Source: JBGLNJ01 sp964353405
GTDB taxonomy: Bacteria; Chloroflexota; Anaerolineae; Fen-1058
Reading direction: 5' to 3'
NCBI GenBank assembly: GCA_964353405.1
Contig: CAYGWJ010000282.1
Location: 1 to 20,249, forward strand
Length of the DNA stretch: 20,249 nt
The notes beneath the pieces were generated by a model. The model ran no database searches. It was not told the origin of the DNA and worked only from the letters and a program-made list of their open reading frames with translations. The position numbers and the translations under genes are program-made. This document shows positions 20,044 to 20,249 of the stretch, one piece after another. Every line of letters starts with the position of its first letter. The first letter of the stretch is position 1.

Positions 20044-20249
20044 GAGCCTATCCGAAAACCTAGATTTCGGGTAAACTCCATGCCGGTGGAGGTACCCGAT
20101 GGAAACATAACCAGATGAAACTGACGAGTCCTTTCGCACCCCAGAAGAGATGTGGGAGCGCATCAAACCATTGTTGCCCGCCGAACGCCCCAAGCCCAAA
20201 GGAGGACGCCCTCGCAACAATGACCGAGAAATGATGGACGATATCTTCT
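20044..20249 (+). mobile_element. IS5-family-like insertion element, left end only
   Basis: GAGCCTATCCGAAAACC at 20044-20060 resembles IS5-family (IS427/IS1031-type) terminal inverted repeats, preceded by TTA, a plausible target duplication that cannot be confirmed without the other end. A transposase frame starts 55 bases inside. The right end lies outside the window. Insertion immediately upstream of the hicB ribosome-binding site probably cut off its promoter. Confidence 0.65.
20099..20249 (+). pseudogene. IS5-family transposase N-terminus with stop at codon 4
   Basis: An ATG at 20099 with GGAGG 6 bases upstream reads ATG GAA ACA TAA: a stop occurs at 20108-20110. In the same frame it continues PDETDESFRTPEEMWERIKP and then LLPAERPKPKGGRPRNNDRE, the DUF4096-type N-terminal helix of IS5-family transposases, to the window edge. 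CAA to TAA is the simplest change. The only in-frame ATG afterwards is at 20150, which would cut the conserved helix short. The element may depend on transposase from a related copy. Sequence error is possible. Confidence 0.7.

Overview
The window looks like a chromosomal segment of a Chloroflexota bacterium, most likely an Anaerolineae-type lineage. This is inference from gene style, not from a marker gene. The clues are a membrane LysM protein with long Pro/Thr linkers, two adjacent S9 peptidases, NTP-dependent conflict-type ATPases, many GTG/TTG starts, GC-rich coding DNA, and short palindromic or tandem repeats in almost every intergenic gap. No rRNA, complete tRNA or CRISPR array is visible. 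Both edges carry pieces of mobile elements.

Layout. 1-163 holds the start of an HTH transposase-like gene running off the left edge. 375-858 is a small promoter-driven unit: a frameshifted mini-gene coupled to a DUF5647-like protein. 918-1967 encodes a WecA/MraY-type sugar-phosphate transferase. 1997-7641 is a minus-strand run (transcribed right to left) of two S9 serine peptidases, a helical HEAT-like protein and an M50-like membrane metallopeptidase, with overlapping or closely spaced genes. 7828-8641 is a compact pair of a nucleotidyltransferase and a small helical protein, and 8740-9780 is a YqjM-type old yellow enzyme. 9893-15366 on the plus strand carries homoserine dehydrogenase, an HD-domain hydrolase, a zinc-ribbon/TM/LysM envelope protein and nfnAB, an electron-bifurcating NADH/ferredoxin:NADP+ oxidoreductase. 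nfnAB ends at a strong intrinsic terminator.

The most interesting part is 15619-19520. An 18-copy minisatellite of 15/16-bp units, bounded by inverted copies of its own unit, sits between the nfn terminator and a good promoter. The promoter drives two genes. The first is a short effector-associated/death-like N-terminal module fused to a STAND/AAA ATPase. The second is an 830-residue protein combining a cyclic-nucleotide-binding domain, two TM helices, a bacterial PH-like domain, a second STAND/AAA ATPase and a C-terminal winged-helix-like tail. No enzymatic effector is visible in either. I infer a membrane-tethered, nucleotide-gated signalling or defence module whose effector may be encoded elsewhere.

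The right edge shows decay. A hicBA toxin-antitoxin pair has a frameshifted toxin and an intact antitoxin. An IS5-type element has landed directly upstream of the hicB ribosome-binding site, and its own transposase frame carries a stop at codon 4.
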